From positions 2,239,883-2,268,361 of the forward strand of contig BFEA01000153.1 of NCBI GenBank assembly GCA_003427395.1: a stretch of DNA of 28,479 bases, given 5' to 3'. This stretch comes from Chara braunii (taxonomy: Eukaryota; Streptophyta; Charophyceae; Charales; Characeae). The notes under the pieces were generated by a model, which saw only the letters and a program-made list of their open reading frames with translations, was not told the origin of the DNA and ran no database searches. Positions 18,544 through 28,319 of the stretch are shown piece after piece. Position 1 is the stretch's first letter. The number at the start of each line of letters is the position of its first letter. Position numbers and translations under genes: made by a program.

Positions 18544-19925
18544 GTTGGGGCATTGTACTGGTGGTTTAAGGGGTTCTGGCAGTGCTCTGGCGAAATTGTT
18601 CAAAATCTGAGGGGGGGTCAGTCCATGTTCTGGACATTGCAGCAGCTCGTCCATAGTGGTCTTGAGTGTTGACACACTCTTCCACTTACGGTCAGTAATG
18701 TTAAGGATGAGGGACTTAGTACGACGAGCTTATCCTTGAAGTGGTCTTTCAAGCCCTTGAAGAAGTCCTCAATTCTAGTGCGCTGGGAGTATTGCACCAT
18801 CGAGGTGCATCCGACTTCTTTCACTAACGAAATAGCGAAGCTTGCTACGACTCCCCCTAGGCACGAACTTGCCATCAGTACGAGGTCCCAATACGAAGTT
18901 ATCTGCGCGTACAGGTACGTGTCCAAAGCCGCCTGCCAATGGAAAATGCTCTCCTCCTTCTTCCAGTGTATCTCCAAGGGAGTTTTACCTTCATCTTCTT
19001 CCTTCGTTCTCCTCCCTCAAACTTGCCTTCCTCGCCTGTTCTTTCTCCATCCTTTTTGGGACCTTTCCCTTTCTTGTCATCATCCTCATCTTCGCCACCA
19101 TCTCCACCCCCGCCAGTGCCACCTATCTTAACTGCAGCGATGGTGTTAGTTAGTTTCTAAGTGAAGATACCATCTGGTTAGCATGCATATTGTAGCACCC
19201 TCTGTTCCACTTGGCTGGATGACGCACTAAGGTAGCTGTTGCAAATGCCCTCAAACTCCTCCTGGTGTCGTTCTACCTTTCCAAAGGCTCGTAGAAGTGC
19301 AGAGAGTTCCTGGGTGGTATGCAACAAAGTGTCGGTCAGAAGGTTCCAGAGTCCCTCAGTTTCTACTTGCTTCCCGTTCTGCTCCAACAACAACGTCCGG
19401 AGTCTCTCCCCGTCCTCCTTCAACCTTATTTCCCATCAAATTCTTTTATTTTCGCAACCAACAACTTTTGGTTCATCTCACCCTTCTTCTCCTCAATCAG
19501 CAACTTCCTTTCAGGTTGATCCTTTGTTGATGCCAACTTCGCCACAAATCGATCTTTCTCTTCATCAGTCTCTTCCAAAAGCTTTGTCCGGTACCCGAAT
19601 TTCCCCACCCAGTCCAAGTCCTCAACCTGCTAGAGTCTCAACTCCGCAACATGACTGCTCTCCGCCACCTCCTCTCCTTCTGGTTAGGCTCATTTTCTCA
19701 CCATGCCTCCTTCTTATTCTTTTTCCTCTTCTTCTTCAACTTCTAACTCCTTCAACTCTTCTTATTTTTCTCCATCTTTTGTTTCTCCTCCTCCAATTTC
19801 TTCTTAACTTCCTCCTCCTTCCTTTTCTTTTTCTCCTCCTTTTTTTTTTTTTCCTCAACCAACTTCCTATCAATCTCTGCCTGTTGATCTGCTGTATATG
19901 GCTATGCAGTCCCACCAGACCTCAT
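18544..19925 (-). pseudogene. gag of element B (N-terminal two-thirds, broken)
   Basis: Start ATG at 19925, then MRSGGTA, a TAG at 19902-19904 where element A has CAG (Gln), PYTADQQAEIDRKL and a Lys/Glu coiled coil. Further TAA and TGA stops occur near 19690-19740. A TAG at 19630-19632 is shared with element A. Downstream: DWVGKFGYRTKLLEETDEE, a shift near 19425, then RTLLLEQNGKQVETEGLWNL and ELSALLRAFGKVERHQEEF, another helical segment. A Gly/Asp/Lys linker and the capsid-like IFHWQAALDTYLYAQ ... SFAISLVKEVGCTSMVQYSQ (about 18950-18790) follow, then DELLQCPEHGLTPPQILNNF. The frame is cut at 18544 by element C, so the RGG and zinc-knuckle parts are absent. Confidence 0.82.
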
Positions 19926-20781
19926 GGTCACACTCATGCCGCATGTTTGGTGGAATCCTGAAGTGAATAGGAAGGAGTGGACCCCATAGCACAGACAGGG
20001 TCAACATTGCGAACATCGGGTAGTCATCCATGGTTGCTAAGGCACGGGTAAATGGCCTCCACCTCCTCACCACATAGATCTCACCCTCAACACCTAAACT
20101 ATCTAATCTAGATTGGAGTCTGACCTACCTGAGTTCTTCCTCCCCACAGTGTGACTACAACTACTGTGTCAGGCTGGTGCGCAACCAGCAGCTTAAGGTC
20201 AGCCAACAAGGACCTAAGGAATTATTTAACGACGTAGATATGACGTAGTGCCCACCAGGACCTGCAGGTTCACTCTCAAGACTTATAGCTCCTCACTGCG
20301 TAAGCACCAGTTCTGTTGCAAGCCGGTCAGTACTGGTCTTAGTGTTAGACGACTTGTTTTACGAGCGCTTGCTGCTCATGCCCGTGCTTCCTACTTCCGG
20401 GTGATACATCCAGCTGTCGAGATTCTAGCCTAGACACAACATACTTCATACTTGTGTGTCTGACCAGATGCTGACTCAAGACAAAATCAAATATATCATC
20501 AAGTGTTCTTGTCCAACAGCAGCGACACCAAGATGTGGGAAGGTACCATGAACCTCATTCATTCATCAAAGCAAATGCAGGGCTTACGGGGGCGATGCAC
20601 TTCACTTGTGAACGTTCCTTCGATGAAGCTCCTCGACGCTCCTCACATACAGGTAGGTAATCACCAGCCCGCAAACTGGCCACTTCTTCTTCGGCCTCCA
20701 GCCCCTATGTCAAACTCCCACCCTCTTCTCGCCGGCCTTAATCATGTCAGCGTTCATCACCAGCGGATGCAGCGAGTATCT
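19926..20781 (-). other. 5' leader of element B
   Basis: Noncoding leader between PBS and gag. The gag-proximal half (to about 20470) matches the element A leader. The PBS-proximal part (20470-20781) has no counterpart in A. Confidence 0.75.
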
Positions 20782-20793
20782 GCTCTGATACCA
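20782..20793 (-). other. Primer binding site, initiator tRNA-Met type
   Basis: On the minus strand TGGTATCAGAGC is complementary to the 3' end of plant initiator tRNA-Met (GCTCTGATACCA). It sits two bases (AT) after the LTR end CA, the usual spacing. The tRNA primes minus-strand DNA synthesis of the element. Confidence 0.93.
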
Positions 20794-20795
20794 AT

Positions 20796-20824
20796 TGCAT
20801 TGAGCCTCACTGCTCGTCACCTTG

Positions 20825-20918
<94 letters not shown>

Positions 20919-21843
20919 AGAGATCACACGAAGTTCAAACTGGAGACCAGAGATGCAAAGTCCAGAATAGCGGAGCTTAGAGATTCCAACAAATTATCAA
21001 ATTAAACAGTTTCGGAGTTCCAGCCACCAGGCGCTTAACAACGCAGAGTTCAGCAACCCAATTCCAGCATCTTTATCTAAGGTAGGTGACTCTTCTCTCT
21101 CTCTGTTCCTCTGTCTTCTTCATGCATGTGCTCACTCTCTCCCTCTACTCTATCTCCCTCTCACTCTCTACTTGAGGATCTTGACTCTGAATACATCCGC
21201 TGCTACTCAGCTCTATCTCCTATCACTAGCTATGCGGCTATGGCCACCTTCCCTCTCAGCACGTCGCTGCCAAGCAGGGCTCTCGCGCATGGTCGTCGCA
21301 GATAGCGCACAAGCGCTTCAGCATCGCTTCCACCCGTCTCACGAATGAGCCATTTGCTTGAAATGTGGCTGACCAGTCCTTGTATTGACTTGGACTGAGC
21401 GTAAACTTGTCCCAGCCTCTGCTTCCTTAGGCTTGACTTGGACCTGGTACCACATGCCCACAGCCTGCTTGCTTCAGAATGATAAGGCCTGGTACTTTCC
21501 CGAATTTTCATTGGTGTGCTGCTGCTTGGCTCTGTGAGTCACGACTTTTCGCCTGTGGAACATGACTTTTGACTGTGGGATGTGACTCTTGCCACTGGGG
21601 CACGACTTTTGCATGGAGAAGTGTCCTTTGCCTGTGGGATATGACTTTTCAATATGAGACGTGACTTTTGCCTACAGAATGCAACCTTTGACTCTGTGAC
21701 GTGACTGTTCACCGAGTGCCTGTTGGACTTGACTCCTAAGGTACCCGACTGTGACTTTTCTGAACGGCCGACTTGGCCTCCCTTGGCCTGAGACTTTGAC
21801 CCTGAAATTCGAATTTGGGGTCTGCATCGTGGAATGCCGTTCA
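20796..21843 (-). repeat. 5' LTR of element B (1048 bp)
   Basis: On the minus strand it starts TGAACGGCATTCC (21843) and ends AATGCA (20796), giving TG...CA ends, and it abuts the PBS. Positions 21114-21843 match the LTR of element A at 94-808. It contains the ~20-bp tandem array (about 21534-21725) and a long CA microsatellite near its 3' end. Confidence 0.88.
20827..20916. repeat. (CA)45 microsatellite
   Basis: A pure CA run of 90 bases close to the 3' end of the element B LTR (minus-strand sense). The corresponding part of the element A LTR is outside the window. Confidence 0.97.
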
Positions 21844-22961
21844 GATCAATCAGCTACTGGAATGTTGTGTGTTTCAAGGGGTCTTTGAGAGGAGATTGTG
21901 GATTCGTCACCTGAGAGCGTGCAGATCAAATCTCCTTGTATTCTTGCTTGGTTAGTCTTTTTTTCTCCCTTTCTTTTTGGTCAAACTCAGGGTGTCCATA
22001 GCAGGCTGTTGAACTCCAGGATGATCCAGAAGATGCAGGTGTGCTATCGTTTTGCTGCCTTCTTGCTTCAAATCTTCCAACACGGGTAGAGTTTAGCCCA
22101 CTTGCTTGGTTGCCAGCCTATGTTTAGTTGGCTGCCACTACCCCCGGGACAGCTTGGAGTGTCCAACCTCTGCAGGAACTTGTAGCTGTTGGATCGTGAA
22201 TCCAATGGACCAAGGAAGAAAAGGCAGAGCTCTCGTAACCAGGGCAGTCCTAAGAGGAAGCCGTAGTTTGATCGTACAACCAGGCAGCGTGAAGCAAAGC
22301 CTCATGACAATGGATGCTGTTGTGTCGACTTCTCTGTCAGCCGCTCTGACGACATTCTTTTATAAATGAATTGATTTTGATGATTTGATCTCCTTTCTTT
22401 GTGTCCTCATGTCCACAATGCTGTACAAAACCTAAGTTGCCATTGACAATCAGATGGTGGTGTGCTCGACAGACAATGTGCACTGCTTGGTTTTCTCTCC
22501 GACCATGGTCGAGGCTGACGGCTCTTGACGTCATCATATCCAACAGGTCTTGATTGGTGATGACCATTCAGAGGTGTGTCATAAAACCTAGGTACACTTG
22601 CCCGTGATCGGAGCTCCAAACAGTTGGGAAGTTCAGCCAGCGGAGCACTGACAGCAAGCACAGGGAAACCTATGAACGGATTCTGCACTCATTGTCTGGC
22701 AACTGCATTCCAGCCTGTGTGCTGTTGCTCCATGTATGTCAACATTACGACTGCAAAACGGAGGGAGTGGGAGAAACTGACCTCTAGACAGGTTCTATTG
22801 TTGCATTCCATTCATCTGAGTGTGTCTTGTTCTGTCTCGCTCTCTCCCTTTTCTTGTCCTCGCCTGGAGTCCCTTCCCCCCGGCTTTGTTTGTTGATCTC
22901 TACTTCCCTGCATTTCTGTGGGTGTGCATGTGTGGTGTTTGTGTCTTGTGTGTGTTTGCAG
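21844..22961. other. Non-repetitive DNA upstream of the subtilase exon
   Basis: No clear gene. It is likely intron or 5' flank of the subtilase. A plus-strand stretch near 22620-22720 reads SKHRETYERILHSLSG, which resembles the N-terminal half of an I9 propeptide, but I could not find splice sites that join it in phase to the next exon with confidence. Confidence 0.4.
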
Positions 22962-23241
22962 TCGTAAGTTCAAGTCTGTTTTGAAGGGGATGACAATGAA
23001 AATTGCCGGGAAGAACTTGAAACCACTGATGAAAAAGTTTCGTTATGACATTCAACACGTGGAGAAGACGGCAAAAGTTTGGACAAGTGATGACGACGTA
23101 GCTCGGTTCGGCATTCAGACAGGGGATGACTTGCCGTGGGGTCTTGACCGGATTGACCAGTCTGGTGCAGCGCCTCGTCTGGATAAGAAATATGAATGGT
23201 GGGGAGATGGAACTGGTGTGCATGTCTACGTGCTGGATACG
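22962..23241 (+). CDS. Subtilase (S8, proteinase-K type) exon: propeptide end and catalytic Asp
   Basis: The exon is bounded by TTTGCAG at its 5' side and CTGGATACG/GTAGGT at its 3' side. It reads [37 protein letters not shown], an acidic linker, then [12 protein letters not shown] and [11 protein letters not shown]. The first part is the end of an inhibitor I9 propeptide (the xYxVxxVExx pattern). The second begins the peptidase S8 domain, with the catalytic Asp in [12 protein letters not shown] is the proteinase-K-type start, distinct from land-plant subtilases. Such enzymes are secreted serine endopeptidases activated by propeptide removal. The exons with the catalytic His (HGTH) and Ser (GTSM) were not found downstream in this window, and the signal peptide exon was not identified upstream, so this is one internal exon of a long-intron gene or an isolated remnant. 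Confidence 0.85.
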
Positions 23242-24544
23242 GTAGGTGTTTCCATTCGACCTCAGCCACTATTCATCTTTGGGAGAAAAAAAAAGAAAAA
23301 CAACTAGCATTACAAACCGGAAATTGTGTCCAGTGTCCCATACAAGATAAACCCACTCAATGCTTCTTCTCGTTATGGTCTTGAGAATGTGAGACAGCTC
23401 CATTGATTGCTTCTTATTACATGAAGGAAGTACCACCACTAAACTCTGTGATGGATAGTTCTCTGATGCGCCTAAAACCTCTCTCTAATCAGCTACTCAA
23501 AATTCCTCTCAGCATTCTTGGATGCCGGATAAGAGAGAAGCTTTGGAGTTACTGTGACGGGTCTCTTTGAAGAGACGGCTGAGGGTTAAATTTTGACCTG
23601 TGGATGTGAGGTGTAAAAGAAACTTAGGAAATCTCAAGCTGGTGGCTGTGAGAAGAATTGGCACTTTTTTTAGTAGGCTGATCACTGATAGGAAAGGCTT
23701 AAATGGGTTATGGGTGCTTTCCACTTACCCTTTTGTTGTTATGTCGCTGTTGTTAAACTGCTCTCTCTGCTCATCACCTTCCTCACTCTCTGTAAAGTTG
23801 GCCGGTGTTTGTTCCAAGACATGATGGTTTGCTGCTAAACGTCTGCTTCGAGTTGCTACAATACAGTCCTTGTTGAAATTAATTCAGTCTCCCTCTATTT
23901 CACCCAGTATGTCTACTCCCAGATTGTTTGCCTGGAAACCTTCTCTAAAGAAGCTGCCTTGTGCTGTTTGTCTGCCCACCCATCTCCCCCGTGCCTTCCA
24001 GTCCACGTGCGTTGCTGCCACTTGTCATCCAGCACCTTGTTGCCTCCCCTTGCCTTCTCCCCGCCTTATGTGTTCGTTTGTGATGTGTTATTGTGCATGT
24101 CTGGTTCGTGCGCAAGTTGCATTTGAAGCATAGCTGCTTCTCTTTAAAACGGTTTTTACCTTTACAGTGGCAGATGCAGATCCCAGGGCTCGATCCCTAG
24201 ACCTCGCCTCACCCGTGTACAGTACCAATCGACCCCTGTGTGTTTGAACCCGCGACCTTTGTCTTTGCAATGAACCCGGTCAGGAAGATACTCATCAGAC
24301 GTCGAAGTTCCAGTAGTCTCAGGTCTGTACAAAGTCTCCAGTTAACGTGAAAATGATATCTGCAACAGTATCTCGTTACCAATACACGAAGAGATTGGAG
24401 GGAGAATAGACAAGGGAGAAGGTGGAAGAGGTAGTCAAAGATCAATAATAGTAACCCAACCAATCCCACTTCTTCTCCGGGCTTCCTCTCCCTCCACATC
24501 ATCAATCAATAAACAGTAACAAGTCTGATAAGTCCCGGTCACAC
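23242..24544. other. Intron or intergenic DNA after the subtilase exon
   Basis: No recognisable coding or repeat content over 1.3 kb. Two segments near 24185 (GGGCTCGATCCC) and 24250 faintly resemble tRNA B boxes but do not fold as tRNA. Confidence 0.45.
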
Positions 24545-24566
24545 AGAAGTGTCACGTGGCACTTCT
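24545..24566. other. 22-bp near-perfect palindrome centred on CACGTG
   Basis: AGAAGTGTCAC and GTGGCACTTCT are reverse complements except for one base, meeting at CACGTG, the G-box/E-box core bound by bZIP and bHLH factors. It lies 130 bp upstream of a minisatellite whose units share a GTGGCAC-type core. Confidence 0.75.
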
Positions 24567-24690
24567 CTCTCAAGGAGACAATGAAGACAACCGGCATCGC
24601 ACAATATCGACGTTAGCCTGAGGTAAGTATCCCGTTCCTCAATCATCCACAGATCCCAATCTCCCTCCTTGTCGCAACCAGTCACCTCAT

Positions 24691-24945
24691 GCAGACGGCG
24701 TGGCCAATGCCACATCAGTTGTAGAGACAGGTGGCATGCGCCACATCCGCATGAAGACAGGTGGCAACGCCACATCAGCAATGTAGACAAGTGGCATGCG
24801 CCACATCAGCAATGTAGACCAGTGGCATGTGCCACATCAGCAATGTAGACCAGTGGCACGTGCCACATCAGCAATGTAGACCAGTGCCATGCGCCACATT
24901 GGCAGGGTAGACAGGTGGCAGCGCCACGTCAGCAATGCCTGGCGC
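24691..24945. repeat. Minisatellite, 30-31-bp unit with palindromic GTGGCAxxTGCCAC core
   Basis: GTGGC (once GTGCC) recurs at 24700, 24731, 24761, 24791, 24822, 24853, 24884 and 24915, giving eight units with periods of 30-31. Each unit carries an inverted repeat such as GTGGCATGCGCCAC, GTGGCATGTGCCAC or GTGGCACGTGCCAC, followed by ATCAGCAATGTAGACCA or a variant. The palindromic half-sites stay complementary while the central bases vary. Confidence 0.95.
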
Positions 24946-26041
24946 ACAGAACAGAAAGTGCCAGCATGCTGCCACAGTCCCGCATCGTCGTCCACAGTGC
25001 CTACGCACAGCCAGCGTCGAACCAGCATCTCGCCAACGTCATGCCAGCGTCCAAGCAGCATAGCAAGACTGAATGTCGACCTCCTGGAGACCAGTCCTTT
25101 TGTAGCATTTGACGAGGCTATTTGGTCTCAGGTCCCTCACCCACAGTCGTACAAATTGAGTCACAGCCGAGGGCCTGGATTGTGCACAGTTGCAGACTTC
25201 CCCTTGGACCTGTTGCTGTCTGGGTACCTGCATACAAACAAGTGTGTGCGTCTGACCGGTGGCCTGGGCTGGGTACACTTTGACTTTGACTGTTGGGTCT
25301 CCGACTGTTGACTTTAGTCAACTGTATCGCGTCCACGCCCTGAATCTTTACGTGGGGTTCGTTTTCCCCTTCGGCCTGGGTCTGAGTGCGGCCTGGGAGC
25401 CCTCAGACTTTCCACGAGGCATACGGCATGGGTTATTGCAGTCTTGGTAGTCGCTCGTTTGTCTGTTGTAGCCTAGTGTGGTCATCGGGTCTCGATCCGT
25501 AGGTCTGTCGAGTAGAGGTCCTAACTGAATAGGAGTCGTAGCTGCTACAGTCCCGAAAGGTCAAGTCCACAGACTTCCAGAAGGTCCGGAAGTGACCTTT
25601 CACCAAGTCCTAAGGGTCAGTCCAGCGGCAAGTGGGCAGTCCAACCTCGCCTAGTCAGCGGTACCCAGTCCCAGTCGCACTGTGTCCAGTCAGCGAGTAC
25701 CATGTGGGACTGTGTGCACCCTGGGCCCGGTGGAAAGGAGAAGACCAGCGAGCATCCGAAGTATAAATCAAGAGGCAGCGTCCAACATTCATTCTGCCTG
25801 GGAATCGTGAGCAAGCGCTGCCTGATCGTCTTGTGCAAGGAGGTCTACAGGTGCCCGAAGGAGAAGTGGGTTGTGGAGAGGACGAAGCGGCCATAGCCGC
25901 TAGTAGCTAGGAAGGTAGAAGACAGCCATAGCTGCCCTAGGTTAGAGGTAGGCTGTAGCGTGTAGGTGGGAGAGTGTTGCGTGAAGGTTGTGTGTGTGAA
26001 TGTGGGACGCGTGTGAACAGTTGCCGTGGATACAGTAGCGG
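24946..26041. other. Unassigned 1.1 kb with one TATA-like box
   Basis: No recognised gene. TATAAAT occurs at 25762-25768 in otherwise GC-balanced DNA. Together with the upstream G-box minisatellite this could be a promoter or LTR U3, but no second copy or primer site was found to support an LTR. Confidence 0.35.
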
Positions 26042-26219
26042 ATGGGAAGTGTGTGGGCGCACAGGCGCCAGTGTGATTGCCATCTGTTTTCATGCATGCT
26101 GAGTAACGAAGAAGACGAGTCTGGTTGCTTCTTATGGTCCGTCATGGGAAGTGTGTGGGCGCCCTATGCGTCAAACTGCGGATGGGAAGTGTGTGGGCGC
26201 CCTGTGCGTCAAACTGCTG
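26042..26219. repeat. 38-bp tandem repeat (26144-26219) plus a dispersed copy at 26042
   Basis: ATGGGAAGTGTGTGGGCGC occurs at 26042, 26144 and 26182. The last two start 38 bp apart and continue identically but for a few bases through GCGTCAAACTGC. Confidence 0.9.
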
Positions 26220-27540
26220 ACTCGGAATTGAGGCGGACAAGGGGAATCCGACTGTTTAATTAAAAGCAAAGCACTGTGATGGTCCCAATGGATGTTGGCG
26301 CCATGAGATTCTACCTAGCACTCTGAATTTCAAAGTAAAGAGATTCAACTAAGTGTGGGTAAACGACGAGAATAACTATGACTCTCTAGAGCTCGTTAGC
26401 TAATTAAGGGCAGGCATAAAGGGATAAACGAGATTCTCGCTGTTCCAATCTACCATTCTTCACAACCACAGCGGAAGAAGGCCTTCGTTTACTGTGGTGG
26501 TGGCAAGTATACACTTTCGTTGACGGCTGAGTTTGTGGCTTTGACTCTCCTTCTGTGTTCAGCATATGCACTCATACTTGTTGGATTGCGTTTGTCTATG
26601 CATTCCGTTGTACACTTGCTACGCAGCACGATGATCTTTGCGTGACACCATTTCATTTGTTGTGCACGGACGCAGTGTATTGCTGCATGCTGCCTGATGC
26701 TGCTAATTGCGCATTGTCGTGTCACGCTGTATGTTTGCTGAGCCTTGCGGTTGGGTTTACCCTTGTGTTCTGTTGTTGCGCATGCCTTGCTATGAGGCAT
26801 TGTGTTCTGTCATGCCTTGCTACTGTGAGCACTTCTGTTTTGCTGAGCTGATTGTGTCGCAACCGCTTTTCTGATAGAGTATAGAGGGGTGTGCTCTATT
26901 CAAACGTTGCATGCAAAGGCTACGAAGCAGCGTTTTGACAAAAGATAACAACGGTACGGCTTAGAGGAGTAGTCAGGCTCTGCCAAGGGGATATACTGCT
27001 GCAACTTGGAAGATCGCCAGAGGCCATTACTCTTTGTTTGGTTGTAGTTCGACCGTCCTTGTTTCAAGGTTTCAAGGCCCTCCCACGCGAGTCTGAATGC
27101 ATCTCTCTCGTATCTGAGCGACTAGACATCTCTTCTTCTGCCCTTCTTACTCTCAATCTAGACTATTTGGGCCAAAGAGGAAGGCAGCAGGCGGGATTGA
27201 AACCCGTAATCCGTGCTAAGGCCTCTGTGGGGGGTTCGCCCCACCGATTGTGGGAGCTCTGCCGGAGTCTAGGCGAGATTCTGGAGGCAGAGAATAATCA
27301 GTTATACCTTCTTTTGCTTGTGTGAACCTACTATACCTCTATTATTACATCTCTCTAGTTTTGTCTGAGAGATATGTCTGTGTTTCTTTATGAGCGTGAT
27401 TTCTTTTTTGAACTGAATGAGATTAATTGGAAGGAATACATGCATGAAATTCAGTTTCTTTTTATTCTGACTGAAAGCAGACTAAGGGATGAATTGGGGG
27501 AAGGTGGGAGAAAGGTGGTTTTGCATGTGTCTGACCGGGT
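26220..27540. other. Unassigned 1.3 kb, no gene recognised
   Basis: Plus-strand frames at 26555-26851 and 27038-27325 are open, but their composition (Cys/Leu-rich from TGC-rich DNA in the first) and lack of any family motif make them unconvincing. GCATGCCTTGCT recurs in the TGC-rich part near 26779 and 26811. Confidence 0.4.
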
Positions 27541-27589
27541 CTTTTCGTCCATCTTCATTCTCTTTTGCTCCAATTTTTCTTTCACTTCC

Positions 27590-27760
27590 TCCTCCTTTTT
27601 TCTTTTTTTTATCCTCCTTATCCTTTTTCTTTTCGGCCAACCTCTTCTCATTTTCTGCCTGTTCTCCAGCAATATATGGCTTTGTACTCCTACTGGATCT
27701 CATAGAGGACCCCATAGCACAGATAGGGTCAAGAAGGCAAACATCAGGTAGTCGACCATG
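27590..27760 (-). pseudogene. Element D: gag start and leader fragment of the A/B family
   Basis: On the minus strand an ATG at 27703 starts MRSSRSTKPYIAGEQAEN and EKRLAEKKKDKEDKKKKK, aligning with MRSGGTMQPYTAEQQAD and the coiled coil of element A. The DNA above it (GGACCCCATAGCACAGATAGGGTC in varied form) matches both leaders, but about 60 bp just before the ATG, present in A and B, are deleted. Downstream the frame diverges at about 27590. This is a third, short remnant of the family. Confidence 0.8.
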
Positions 27761-27784
27761 GTGATGTGAAGCACAAGGAACCAT

Positions 27785-28150
27785 AGTTGTGGCGCACCTC
27801 GGTGGGCGGATTTGCGCACGTGCATGCGCATCGGAAAAATTAAGGTCCGAAAAAAAAAAAAAACCGTAGTGGTTTCATAATTTCCTACAGCACCCACCCC
27901 GACAAAAATGTTCAACTCGCTGTGCGAGTTCAGAAACTGTCCGCGCCCTTGGCCCAATTTTTTTTTGGGGGCAAGGGCTGCCAAATTTTTAATTCAGGAG
28001 GCTCCTCCCCCCAAAATTTCAAAATCACGGATCATGAAAATAGGGCTCATTGAGCCTCATTCCAGTTTTCTTTTTTAGGCGGGGTGTGGTAACTAGCCTT
28101 CCCCCTGCCTTTTGCGAGTCCCACACAACGGTAAACGAATTTGCAAGAAG
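27785..28150. other. Unassigned stretch with homopolymer runs
   Basis: Contains A13 (about 27851-27863), a T run near 27958 and a poly-C/G-rich patch. GGTCCG-A13-CCGTAGT resembles TCCGGATT-A12-CCGCTACTG inside the hAT-like element (2718-2745), a weak hint of a related element. No gene seen. Confidence 0.4.
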
Positions 28151-28218
28151 TGTTACGATCCTGGTCATTCCCAAAGTGCAAATTTACAATGAAAGACAAT
28201 GCCACCCAATTGCGAAAG
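28151..28218 (+). repeat. LTR-like start repeat, copy 2
   Basis: TGTTACGATCCTGGTCATTC and the following bases match 10679-10746. The match begins exactly at TGTTACG and the flanks differ. Downstream the two copies diverge immediately after ATTGCGAAAG. Confidence 0.65.
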
Positions 28219-28263
28219 AAATGAAAGCACTTGCAAAGAGATAGAGACGAAAGAAGAGAGAGA

Positions 28264-28319
28264 GAAGAAGAAGAAGAAGAAGAAGAAGAAGAAGAAGAAG
28301 AAGAAGAAGAAGAAGAAGA
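28264..28319. repeat. (GAA)n microsatellite
   Basis: About 18 tandem GAA units. ORFs across it (poly Lys or Ser/Leu) are artefacts. Confidence 0.97.

Larger units (their letters stand above)
18544..21843 (-). mobile_element. Element B: second copy of the A family, 5' half only
   Basis: On the minus strand it has a 5' LTR (21843-20796), a primer site (20793-20782), a leader and a gag, all parallel to element A in sequence and order. It is cut off inside gag by the 3' LTR of element C. The rest of B (gag end to 3' LTR) is not found left of element C. The 5 bases after the LTR (GATCA, 21844-21848) are the candidate target duplication. Confidence 0.88.

Noticed and set aside
19239-19961. Plus-strand 240-codon ORF rich in Leu/Ser/Phe
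   Set aside because: It is the antisense of the Lys/Glu-rich element B gag, where recognisable gag motifs lie on the other strand.
24180-24260. tRNA gene or tRNA-derived SINE suggested by GGGCTCGATCCC and GAACCCGCGACC
   Set aside because: Only B-box-like pieces; no A box at proper distance and no cloverleaf. Similar isolated pieces occur near 18080 and 27195.
24691-24945. CRISPR-like periodic array
   Set aside because: Units are contiguous minisatellite copies with no distinct spacers, in eukaryotic DNA.
26555-26851. Cys/Leu-rich plus-strand ORF resembling a membrane peptide
   Set aside because: Composition follows TGC/TTG-rich DNA; no signal or domain pattern that would separate it from noise.
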